A DNA stretch of 6,969 bases, taken from the NCBI GenBank assembly GCA_005793615.1, contig SXRI01000122.1:1-6969 (forward strand). The letters run 5' to 3'. Position 1 is the first letter of the stretch. The number at the start of each line of letters is the position of its first letter. This document shows, in pieces, positions 1-6,340 of this stretch. A model generated the notes under the pieces. It was not told where the DNA came from, ran no database searches, and saw only the letters and a program-made list of their open reading frames with translations. The position numbers were made by a program, and so were the translations under genes. This DNA is from Bdellovibrionales bacterium (lineage in GTDB: Bacteria > Bdellovibrionota > Bdellovibrionia > Bdellovibrionales > JAMPXM01).

Positions 1-246
1 GCCGCGCGGGTCTTGGTTATTGAAGTAACCTACTGGGACGACAAGAAGTCAGTCGAGAACGCCCGCACCTGGGGCCATATTCACCTTAATGAACTTCTCG
101 GAAGACTTGAGCAGATCTCCAGTGAGAAGATCGTGCTCATTCACGCCTCAGCGAGATACTCGAGCAATTACCTGCGCGAGATACTCGATGCACGGATACC
201 TGAACACATCAAACACCGCGTAGAGCTCTTTCCCAGACCCGTTTAG
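1..246 (+). CDS. RNase Z-like MBL-fold metallohydrolase, C-terminal fragment
   Basis: The reading frame is open from base 1 and ends with TAG at 244-246, so only the last 81 codons of a longer gene are present. The fragment carries two signatures seen near the C-terminus of the tRNase Z / RNase Z branch of the metallo-beta-lactamase fold. The first is an E-V-T-Y segment followed by 'ARTWGHIHLNE' (about 61-93), corresponding to the acidic/GH region of motif IV. The second is 'IHASARY' (about 139-159), corresponding to the family's H-x-S-x-R-Y motif, whose histidine is a zinc ligand. Family knowledge makes it a two-zinc hydrolase. True tRNA 3'-end RNase Z cannot be separated from a general MBL hydrolase of that subgroup with the N-terminal HxHxDH motif outside the window. 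The TTG at 13 is not a credible start because the conserved fold clearly extends upstream. Confidence 0.8.
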   Translation, partial: AARVLVIEVTYWDDKKSVENARTWGHIHLNELLGRLEQISSEKIVLIHASARYSSNYLREILDARIPEHIKHRVELFPRPV

Positions 247-343
247 ATCTTTTCCCGCGAAAAACACCCTAGGGCTTACCATTTACATTGAATTCGTAAA
301 CCAAGCCGCAGTAGCCTGGTCTGTATCAGGAGGACACAAGCTC

Positions 344-1714
344 ATGGCACGGATCGCAAAGAGTTTATTCCGATCTTTTTTTATGGTTTTGGTGGCGACA
401 ATCGGACTCGCCTGCGGACTGATCAGCGGCCTGAGCTGTAGTTCGGCTCCCAAAACGCCCGCTCCCCAAACGTCTCCTGGCGAGCCCGCAGAAAAGTCGC
501 TCAAGGCACAACCTGCCGCGGAGTCTAATGCTCAAGGCCCCACTGCAACGTCAACCGAAGGCGCCGCTGGCGCCAAGGGCGGCAACTGGTCGGCGCAGAT
601 GCAATCGCTCTCGGCGACGCTTTCGGACCTGTTACCGTTGGTGGCTTCGAATGCAAAATTTAATTCACCTGATAACTTTGAACGTATCGAAACATCCACC
701 AAAAATTTGCGCCAGCTCGCCCACGGTCTTTCGAACGCCCAAAAACCTAATAGTGATCCTACCATCAAGCTGATGAGCGGCTTGTTTGCCGAAGACATTG
801 AACGTGCGCTCGACACCCTCAAGAGCGGCAATCGTAATTACGCCCGGCAAATTCTTAAGGACACGACCTCCTATTGCATTCAATGTCATACTCAGACTAA
901 AAACGGCCCCGATTTTCCGCGCCTGAATCTGAATATTAATTTGAGTGAACTCTCAAAAGTCGAGCAGGCTGAGTTCTTTACGGCAACCCGCCAATTTGAT
1001 CGAGCGCTTGAGGCTTATCTTGCCGTGCTGAAAGACCAAGAACTCGCCAAAGCAGATCCCTTTGCCTGGGAACAGAGCGCACGCTCAGCTCTCGCGATTA
1101 TTGTACGCGTGAAAAATGATTCCAAAGATGCCCTGGCGTTGATCGGAAAAATAGAAACCCAAGCGGCTCTCCCGGAATCGATGAAGAAGTCTCTCGGTAA
1201 ATGGAAGCTTTCGATCCAGGAGTGGCGCCAAGAAGTAAAATCAGAAGCGAAACAAGGAACGAAACTTGAGAAAAAAGCCAAAACTCCCAAGCCAGAAGAT
1301 GAAATCAAGCAAGCCGAAACGATGATTCTCAAAGCCAAAAAGCTGCAGGAATTCCCGCTTGATCACTCCCAAGATATCGTTTATTTCCGCGCGGCAAGCA
1401 TTCTGCACAATTACTTACAAAGCCACTCGACCAATAATCCTCTTGGTGCAAAATCACTTTTTCTTGCTGGTGTTGTCGCCGAGGCCACACGCGATATGAA
1501 CTTCTGGACGCTGCATGAGAGTTACTATGAACAGTGCATTCGCGCCGAGCCCCATTCAAAACAGGCACAAACATGTTTTGATCATCTGCGTGACTCTATT
1601 ACCCTAGGTTATTCTGGTTCGGGCGGCGTCAACATCCCGCCCGAGATTAATCGCCGACTGGAAGGTTTCCGTGAAGCTGCGACGCCAAAGAAACTCGACT
1701 CACAAGCCAACTAG
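344..1714 (+). CDS. Predicted lipoprotein with a CxxCH haem-c motif and a helical TPR-like C-terminal region
   Basis: This 456-residue protein starts at an ATG with a perfect AGGAGG at 328-333, 10 bases upstream. The N-terminus has basic residues (R3, K6, R10), a hydrophobic stretch (about 11-30) and Cys32 in 'SGLSC', which fits the relaxed lipobox; Cys24 ('GLAC') is an alternative. A Ser/Pro/Ala/Gly-rich tether (33-80) follows, as is usual for lipoproteins. Residues about 83-177 look all-helical and end in 'CIQCH' (Cys178, Cys181, His182), a single haem-c attachment motif. A motif at the end of a helical bundle recalls cytochrome c', but this is inference. Residues about 205-450 look like helical repeats (TPR-like), interrupted by a Lys/Glu-rich linker (about 295-335); Cys398 and Cys411 could form a disulphide. 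It probably sits on the periplasmic side of a membrane. I do not recognise a named family, and the function is unknown. It appears monocistronic, with a terminator just downstream. Confidence 0.85.
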   Translation: MARIAKSLFRSFFMVLVATIGLACGLISGLSCSSAPKTPAPQTSPGEPAEKSLKAQPAAESNAQGPTATSTEGAAGAKGGNWSAQMQSLSATLSDLLPLVASNAKFNSPDNFERIETSTKNLRQLAHGLSNAQKPNSDPTIKLMSGLFAEDIERALDTLKSGNRNYARQILKDTTSYCIQCHTQTKNGPDFPRLNLNINLSELSKVEQAEFFTATRQFDRALEAYLAVLKDQELAKADPFAWEQSARSALAIIVRVKNDSKDALALIGKIETQAALPESMKKSLGKWKLSIQEWRQEVKSEAKQGTKLEKKAKTPKPEDEIKQAETMILKAKKLQEFPLDHSQDIVYFRAASILHNYLQSHSTNNPLGAKSLFLAGVVAEATRDMNFWTLHESYYEQCIRAEPHSKQAQTCFDHLRDSITLGYSGSGGVNIPPEINRRLEGFREAATPKKLDSQAN

Positions 1715-1719
1715 GATTT

Positions 1720-1766
1720 ACTGACCGACAATTTACGACGAACTTGAAAATTTGTCGGTCAGTTTT
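1720..1766 (+). terminator. Rho-independent terminator of the haem-lipoprotein gene
   Basis: A perfect 12-base inverted repeat, ACTGACCGACAA (1720-1731) and TTGTCGGTCAGT (1752-1763), encloses a 20-base loop and is followed by TTT (a TTTT run counting the last stem base). It starts 5 bases after the stop codon of the upstream gene. Read on the minus strand the same hairpin lies about 20 bases after the pckA stop but is followed by AAATCC, not a U-tract. It should therefore terminate the plus-strand gene well and pckA less efficiently, if at all. Confidence 0.8.
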
Positions 1767-1784
1767 CCTCAGGTAGGCCCCAAG

Positions 1785-3386
1785 CTAGGAGTTGAGGCTC
1801 TTCTGTTCTTTGCCGGCAACCGCGCCCTTGGGCATGTTTGCCATTTTGGGCATTTCGCCACCCACCTCAACCTTTGAACCCGCCATCGAAGGGCCACCTT
1901 TGGCGCAAATCTCTTGCGCGTCAGCGTCTTTAAACTTCGCTTGATTAGCTACGAAACGGCGCGCGAGATCTTCAACCTGCGGACCCACAGGGCTCGCCAG
2001 TAGTTCGGGCTCAATGCCACTTGCCGACTTCGGCACATCAAAACCAAAAATCGGATGTTTCACAAAGCCACCCTGCTCGATTTCACCGGTCTGAATGAGC
2101 TCGAGAATTCGCCGTGTGAGCGGCAGCGGGAAGCGCTTACCATTCTGATAGCCACCAACCCAGCCAGTATTCAAGAGCCATACGTTAGCACCGGTTTCGC
2201 GCGCTTTCTTGGCTAAGAGGTTCGCATAAACCGAAGCGGCTCGCGGCATGAACGGAGCACCAAAGCAGGCACTGAAGGCCGCCTTTGGCTCTTTAATGCC
2301 GATCTCGGTACCAGCGACTTTCGCCGTGAAGCCCGACATGAAATGATAGCGCATTTGCCATTCATCTAAACGGGCGACCGCCGGCAAAGCTCCGAAAGCG
2401 TCTGCCGTTAAGAAGACGATGGTGTCGGGATGTGCCGCTTCTGCCTTTTGATCAAAAACACGTTCGAGCGAACCCAGTTTATAGGAGCCGCGAGTATTCT
2501 CAGTGTAATCGATAGCCGCGAAATCAGGCTCACGATGGGTCTCATCAAAAACTACATTTTCAAGGAGCGAGCCGAAACGGCGCACAGCACGGAAAATATC
2601 CGGTTCACGCTCTTCAGTCAGATTGATGAGTTTGGCATAACAGCCGCCTTCGAGGTTGGAAAGACCCTCAGAACCCCAGGCGATTTCATCGTCACCGATC
2701 AAGAAGCGCCCGGCTTGCGCCGACAAGGTTGTTTTGCCGGTTCCAGACAGACCAAAGATCACACTCGAACGGCTACCGTCCTCGAGACAGTTCGCGGAAG
2801 CATGCATCGGCAAAACATCCGTCGCGGGCAAAAGATAGTTCGCCATGGAAAATGCGGATTTTTTAATCTCTCCGACATAGGCTGTACCGCAAATCCCGAT
2901 ACGAAGATTTCCCGGATCCAGCAAAATGAACGCATCATCAGGAGCGGTGATGCCGTAGTCGCTGGCTTTGGTGTAGGGGTCGTGCCAAATATGCATGGTT
3001 TCAAGCTTTGCACGGCCACCTTTGGCCTGATTCGCAAGACGATCGATGAAGTGCTCACGGAACATATTGTCCGCAAAGGCCGCATGCCACGAACTCGTGG
3101 TCGCCACTTCTAACGGAAAGGGTCCGATGAAGCCGCGCACGGTGTACACCGTTGTGTCAGCAAGACGGCGCTGGATATCGTTAAAAAACTTATCGGCGTT
3201 CTCACGCTGAAAGGGTTTATTGACGTCACCCCAATCGACAGCCGTTTCAGTTGTCTGATCTCGAACGACAAACCTCGAATTCGCTGAACGCCCGGTGTGG
3301 TTGCCGGTGCGGACCGCAAGAGCTCCGCTCGCGAGCAAAGTTCCACGTTTCTGACTGATCGCTTCTTCGATGAATCTGGCCTGCAT
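1785..3386 (-). CDS. pckA: Phosphoenolpyruvate carboxykinase (ATP)
   Basis: This 533-residue enzyme converts oxaloacetate and ATP to phosphoenolpyruvate, CO2 and ADP, the cytosolic entry step of gluconeogenesis. Family landmarks, with E. coli equivalents by motif: 'HTGRS' with Arg33 (Arg65, substrate binding); 'GEIKKS' Lys175/Lys176 (Lys212/213); 'LPMHASAN' His195 (His232, Mn ligand); P-loop 'GLSGTGKTT' 212-220; 'IGDDE' Asp232-Asp233 (kinase-2, metal); 'ENTRGSY' Arg299 (Arg333). All key residues are present, so it should be active. The ATG start is fixed by GGAGGG at 3392-3397 (5-base spacing) and by an in-frame TAA at 3405-3407 on the same strand. The N-terminus is therefore about 30 residues shorter than in E. 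coli. The C-terminus instead has an extra tail (about 495-533) rich in Gly, Lys and Met. The gene is convergent with the haem-lipoprotein gene and divergent from the PLD-family gene, so it is probably transcribed alone. Confidence 0.97.
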   Translation of the reverse strand: MQARFIEEAISQKRGTLLASGALAVRTGNHTGRSANSRFVVRDQTTETAVDWGDVNKPFQRENADKFFNDIQRRLADTTVYTVRGFIGPFPLEVATTSSWHAAFADNMFREHFIDRLANQAKGGRAKLETMHIWHDPYTKASDYGITAPDDAFILLDPGNLRIGICGTAYVGEIKKSAFSMANYLLPATDVLPMHASANCLEDGSRSSVIFGLSGTGKTTLSAQAGRFLIGDDEIAWGSEGLSNLEGGCYAKLINLTEEREPDIFRAVRRFGSLLENVVFDETHREPDFAAIDYTENTRGSYKLGSLERVFDQKAEAAHPDTIVFLTADAFGALPAVARLDEWQMRYHFMSGFTAKVAGTEIGIKEPKAAFSACFGAPFMPRAASVYANLLAKKARETGANVWLLNTGWVGGYQNGKRFPLPLTRRILELIQTGEIEQGGFVKHPIFGFDVPKSASGIEPELLASPVGPQVEDLARRFVANQAKFKDADAQEICAKGGPSMAGSKVEVGGEMPKMANMPKGAVAGKEQKSLNS

Positions 3387-3391
3387 CGGTA

Positions 3392-3397
3392 CCCTCC
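3392..3397 (-). promoter_or_regulatory. pckA ribosome binding site
   Basis: GGAGGG on the minus strand lies 5 bases before the pckA ATG (3384-3386). With the in-frame TAA at 3405-3407 it settles the translation start and confirms that the short N-terminus is real and not a mis-called start. Confidence 0.85.
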
Positions 3398-3401
3398 AAA
3401 A

Positions 3402-3417
3402 AATTTACTGACAAATT
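3402..3417 (-). repeat. AT-rich inverted repeat in the pckA leader
   Basis: On the minus strand AATTT, six bases, then AAATT form a 16-base palindrome just upstream of the pckA ribosome binding site; the run of T continues beyond the second arm. It could be an operator half-site pair or chance in an AT-rich leader. The stem is too weak (A-T pairs only) to be a convincing terminator. I found no clear -35/-10 pair on either strand of the 3387-3523 divergent region. Confidence 0.25.
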
Positions 3418-3523
3418 CCTCAAAAACCACCCGTAAGAGCAAGGTAAATCTACAAATAGACAAAGCGCGTTCAGGCAGGTGAAAATACCTCTCGAGAGGT
3501 TCTTCATCGAAAGTGCGGCATTA

Positions 3524-4699
3524 ATGGCAAGTACCTGGAAAACAGAGCAGCTCTTCTATCAAGGCGATGCCTATTTTTCCGACATTCTTGCCGGAATCGC
3601 CCAAGCAATGAGCACTGTTGAGTTTGAAACCTATATTTACGACGATGACCAGGTCGGACGTGGTTTTGAAAAGGCATTGATCGAGGCAGCCAAGCGTGGC
3701 GTGAAGGTACGCGTCCTCGTCGACGGAATCGGTGCAGGCTCCTGGGCCAACCGCCGCGCCTTGGAACTAGAAAAAAATGGTGTCGAAGTTCGTATTTACC
3801 ACCTGGTGCGCTTTTCTCACTTACTGCGCCGCATACTCGCTGAACTCGGCATCAGACGGCGCGCCGCATCTCTTAGTGGTCAGATTGTCGCGCGTCTTAA
3901 TCGCCGCAACCACCGCAAGATGGTCATCATTGATGGCAAGGATGTCTGGGCCGGAAGTCTCAATATCTCCGCAGTCCACAGTGAAAAAGCCCACGGGACT
4001 CTAGCTTGGCGCGACACCGGAATTCGCGTCAGCGGCGAGGAGAGCGACGAGGGTATTCAAGCGCTTCTTCATGGTTTTGAATACGCATGGCGGCGGGCAC
4101 ACGATATTGACGGTAAACGCCATTGGATTGAGCAAATTGCATCTTTGCCCGAACCTAAACGAGTGCGCAGCTACCTTGTGCGCCTGAACTACACCATTCG
4201 GCTACGCCGCCAAGGCTACAAAGATTTTTGTCGCCGCATTGACCGGGCCCGCGACCGCATCTGGATCACCAATGCTTACCTCGCGCCATCAAAACCGATC
4301 TTGCGACGCCTGGAACGCGCCAGACACCGTGGCGTCGATGTTCGAGTTCTGGTTCCACGCAAGTCCGATGTGTTTTTTATGCCATGGGTCGCAACCTCGT
4401 ACTACACGGCACTTCTTGAAGACGGCATTAGGATCTTTGAGTATTTGCCACGCTTTCTCCATGCAAAAAGTGTCATTATCGATCAATGGGCCACTGTTGG
4501 TTCAAGCAACCTCAATCGCCGCAGTCTCTTTCGCGATTTCGAGGTCGACATCGTGATTTCCCGCGAGTCTTCTCTGCAAGATCTCGCTCATATTTTTCTC
4601 GATGACCTCGGCCAGGCGCAAGAAATCACAAGTGCGCCGACGGGGTGGCGCTCAACTCTAGGAAGACTTATTCTGTACCTATTTAAGGAGTACATTTAA
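3524..4699 (+). CDS. Phospholipase D superfamily protein, cardiolipin synthase (ClsB-like)
   Basis: It has two HKD (PLD) motifs, with residues counted from the ATG at 3524. The first is 'NHRKMVIIDGKDVWAGSLN' (His130, Lys132, Asp137, Asn147). The second is 'HAKSVIIDQWATVGSSNLN' (His313, Lys315, Asp320, Asn329), followed by 'RRSLFRDFE', typical of cardiolipin synthases. The family joins phosphatidyl groups through a covalent phosphohistidine to make cardiolipin. There is no N-terminal transmembrane pair as in ClsA, and the length (391 residues) is close to E. coli ClsB, so it is probably a peripheral inner-membrane enzyme. Arg-rich stretches near the first motif and an amphipathic C-terminus ('LGRLILYLFKEYI') could contact anionic lipid. 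An in-frame GTG at 3479 would add 15 residues, but that segment uses ATA and AGG codons, lies outside the conserved domain and has little SD support; the ATG has only a weak GAAAG (3509-3513). The next gene is 3 bases away. Another PLD-type transferase activity is possible. Confidence 0.9.
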   Translation: MASTWKTEQLFYQGDAYFSDILAGIAQAMSTVEFETYIYDDDQVGRGFEKALIEAAKRGVKVRVLVDGIGAGSWANRRALELEKNGVEVRIYHLVRFSHLLRRILAELGIRRRAASLSGQIVARLNRRNHRKMVIIDGKDVWAGSLNISAVHSEKAHGTLAWRDTGIRVSGEESDEGIQALLHGFEYAWRRAHDIDGKRHWIEQIASLPEPKRVRSYLVRLNYTIRLRRQGYKDFCRRIDRARDRIWITNAYLAPSKPILRRLERARHRGVDVRVLVPRKSDVFFMPWVATSYYTALLEDGIRIFEYLPRFLHAKSVIIDQWATVGSSNLNRRSLFRDFEVDIVISRESSLQDLAHIFLDDLGQAQEITSAPTGWRSTLGRLILYLFKEYI

Positions 4700-4702
4700 A
4701 CG

Positions 4703-5461
4703 ATGTCGGCAAAAGGCTTGAGTATTCTCAGTTACAACATTCATAAAGGGTTCTCGATGAACCGGCGCTTTGTGCTCAACGCGATCAAAGAAGCGATTCG
4801 CACGACACACGCCGATTTGGTTTTTCTACAGGAGATCGTTGGCGAACACTCAGGTCATTCACGCAAACATGCCAGCTGGCCCGCGAGCACGCAGTTTGAA
4901 TTTTTGGCGGACTCCGTCTGGACTCACTTCGCCTACGGAAAAAACGCGGTTTATGTCGATGGCCATCACGGCAATGCGATCTTAAGTAAACACCCGATCA
5001 TCGAATGGGAGAATCTTGACATCTCCAACAACCGTTTCGAGCGACGCGGACTCCTCCACGCCACGATCGAACCGTTGCGCCCAGGAACCCAACCGGTTCA
5101 TGCGATTTGCGTGCATCTTGACCTTTTTGAACGCGGGCGTGCGCAGCAGCTGAAACGCATCATTAAGCGCATTCAGCAAAATGTTCCCAATGATGCGCCT
5201 TTGATTCTGGCCGGAGACTTCAATGATTGGCGTGAATCCGCCTCACCGATCTTGAAAGCCGAGCTTGGCGTGACCGAGGCTCATTTCAGTATGCATGGTA
5301 AACACGCGGCGAGCTTTCCGGCGTGGTTTCCATTTTTGCGTCTTGATCGGATTTACCTACGTGGCTTTGCACCTTTAGAGGCACGCTGTTTTACCGAGTC
5401 GCCATGGGATGCGCTCTCCGATCACGGCGCGGTCCTGGCGCGTGTTCGTCTGGCTACGTAA
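4703..5461 (+). CDS. Endonuclease/exonuclease/phosphatase (EEP) family protein, YbhP-like
   Basis: This 252-residue protein shows the EEP catalytic set in order: 'SYNIHKG' (Asn12), 'FLQEIVG' (Glu44), 'HHGNAILSK' (Asn91), 'CVHLDL' (His138), 'AGDFNDW' (Asp172, Asn174), 'RLDRIY' (Asp215) and 'SDHGAV' (Asp240, His241). These give a Mg-dependent phosphodiesterase/phosphatase fold with no residue missing. No signal peptide or membrane segment is visible, so it is probably cytosolic. AAGGAG (4685-4690) sits inside the end of the upstream cardiolipin synthase-like gene, 12 bases from this ATG, and the two genes are 3 bases apart, so they are probably co-transcribed. In E. coli the EEP gene ybhP adjoins clsB (ybhO); the same pairing here, in the opposite order, supports a lipid-linked role over DNA repair. 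The substrate cannot be told from sequence. The stop codon lies inside a 12-base tandem repeat. Confidence 0.9.
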   Translation: MSAKGLSILSYNIHKGFSMNRRFVLNAIKEAIRTTHADLVFLQEIVGEHSGHSRKHASWPASTQFEFLADSVWTHFAYGKNAVYVDGHHGNAILSKHPIIEWENLDISNNRFERRGLLHATIEPLRPGTQPVHAICVHLDLFERGRAQQLKRIIKRIQQNVPNDAPLILAGDFNDWRESASPILKAELGVTEAHFSMHGKHAASFPAWFPFLRLDRIYLRGFAPLEARCFTESPWDALSDHGAVLARVRLAT

Positions 5462-5480
5462 TTGGCTACGTAATTGGCTA
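5451..5480 (+). repeat. 12-base tandem repeat across the EEP gene stop codon
   Basis: TGGCTACGTAAT occurs at 5451-5462 and again, identically, at 5463-5474, followed by a half copy TGGCTA (5475-5480). The first copy supplies the last codons (Leu-Ala-Thr) and the TAA stop of the EEP gene. Because the unit is a multiple of three, the second copy repeats Leu-Ala-Thr-stop in the same frame. It looks like a recent slippage duplication that left the protein unchanged. Confidence 0.85.
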
Positions 5481-5567
5481 AAAATTCGACACAGTTTGGG
5501 CCGAAGACATCAGTGTCGTGGAGAGCAAACTTTCAGGTACTTTTAACTGAAGGGAGGACATCGACTC

Positions 5568-5675
5568 ATGAGCCAAAATGCCAAAGAAAAAAGCCGTGAA
5601 AGGGATCAGAGTACCTTCGATATTTTCATCCTTTTTATGACAGCACTGACCCTTGCTTCTATTGCTCTAGCCTAA
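5568..5675 (+). CDS. Small single-span membrane protein (35 residues)
   Basis: An ATG at 5568 opens a 35-codon frame ending in TAA (5673-5675). A strong AGGGAGG (5551-5557) is placed 10 bases upstream and is one of the best ribosome binding sites in the window. Residues 1-16 are hydrophilic with alternating charge (Lys6, Lys8, Arg10, Arg12 with Glu7, Glu11, Asp13). Residues about 17-35 are a single hydrophobic segment ('FDIFILFMTALTLASIALA') reaching the C-terminus. The positive residues before the span predict the N-terminus in the cytoplasm. Small bitopic proteins of this size often regulate or assemble with larger membrane complexes, but no partner can be named. It lies about 100 bases after the EEP gene and 47 bases before the P-loop gene. 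I do not recognise a family; its reality rests on the ribosome binding site and the coherent membrane pattern. Confidence 0.65.
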   Translation: MSQNAKEKSRERDQSTFDIFILFMTALTLASIALA

Positions 5676-5722
5676 CGTCTTGAGTCTTTGAGTTTTGACC
5701 TTGCTGAGTGTACTCTCAAGGG

Positions 5723-6337
5723 ATGCGGAAATTAGCACTCACCGGTGGCCCCAGCGCGGGCAAGACAACGCTTTGCCAAGCCGTTCTTAAACAGTACGCC
5801 ACGCAAGTGGCCGTTGTTCCCGAAGCTGCCTCGATCGTTTTTGGCGGCGGCTGGCCAAGGCGCAAAACGATCGACGGCATCCGCCATCAGCAAAAGGCCA
5901 TTTACTTTCTACAGCGCGAACTCGAAGCACTTATCAGCCACGAGAGCCCCAACCGCCTTGTCGTTTGTGATCGCGGCTCGCTTGACGGCCTGGCCTACTG
6001 GCCAAATGCCGCCGACAGTGATGAGTTTCTAAGAGCGATCAATAGCTCACTTAATCAAGAGCTCAGCCGTTACGACTGGGTGATTCACCTCGATACCGCT
6101 CCCGAAAGTTACTACGATGTCTCTAATCCCCTGAGACGCGAAACCTTTGACGAAGCCTGGGCTCTCAATGAACGAATCAAGACCGCGTGGTCAACTCATC
6201 CGCAGAGATTCGTTATTACCAATTCCGTAGGTCCGCACTTTATCGACAAAATGCATCGTGCGCTCGTGGTGATCCGTGAAGTCATGGCGGGAAAGTCCTT
6301 TGCCGAAATTCAAGCGATTCTTGCGCAAGTGAAGTAA
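5723..6337 (+). CDS. AAA_28 / NadR-like P-loop NTPase or kinase
   Basis: A 204-residue protein counted from the ATG at 5723. 'LTGGPSAGKTT' is the Walker A motif (Gly8-Thr16). 'VVPEAA' (Glu34) and 'VVCDRGSLDGLAYWP' (Asp83, Arg84, Gly85, Asp88) are the conserved acidic and DRG elements of the AAA_28 group, which includes the ribosylnicotinamide kinase domain of NadR. The later 'IHLDTAP' (121-127) and an Arg-containing segment (Arg138, Arg139) fit the substrate/lid side of such kinases. It is soluble, has no DNA-binding or adenylyltransferase domain, and so is not full NadR. Small-molecule phosphorylation is likely by family, but the substrate is unknown. An in-frame GTG at 5708 would add five residues; the ATG is preferred because family members begin 'M-R-x-(I/L)-x-L-T-G-G-P'. 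AAGGG abuts the ATG directly, so neither start has a well-spaced SD. The pseudouridine synthase gene follows after 3 bases. Confidence 0.85.
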   Translation: MRKLALTGGPSAGKTTLCQAVLKQYATQVAVVPEAASIVFGGGWPRRKTIDGIRHQQKAIYFLQRELEALISHESPNRLVVCDRGSLDGLAYWPNAADSDEFLRAINSSLNQELSRYDWVIHLDTAPESYYDVSNPLRRETFDEAWALNERIKTAWSTHPQRFVITNSVGPHFIDKMHRALVVIREVMAGKSFAEIQAILAQVK

Positions 6338-6340
6338 CCC

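Noticed and set aside
282..300. TTTAC/GTAAA inverted repeat in the gap before the haem-lipoprotein gene
   Set aside because: Five-base A/T-rich arms with a 9-base centre are weak, and no -35/-10 pair of good quality accompanies them in 247-343.
2430..3113. Long open frame (227 codons) on the plus strand
   Set aside because: It lies wholly antisense to the conserved core of pckA and its translation has no recognisable domain. It is a shadow of the codon pattern of pckA.
5487..5518. Inverted repeat CGACAC/GTGTCG after the EEP gene as a terminator
   Set aside because: The stem is only 6 bases with a 20-base loop and no T-run follows, so I do not call it a terminator.
5695..5716. TTGACC followed by TACTCT as a promoter for the P-loop gene
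   Set aside because: The spacing between the two boxes is only 10 bases, far from the usual 16-18.
5679..5720. CTTGAG/CTCAAG inverted repeat between the small membrane protein gene and the P-loop gene
   Set aside because: A 6-base stem with a 30-base loop and no U-tract is expected by chance; the TTGAG-like repeats here are also short and imperfect.
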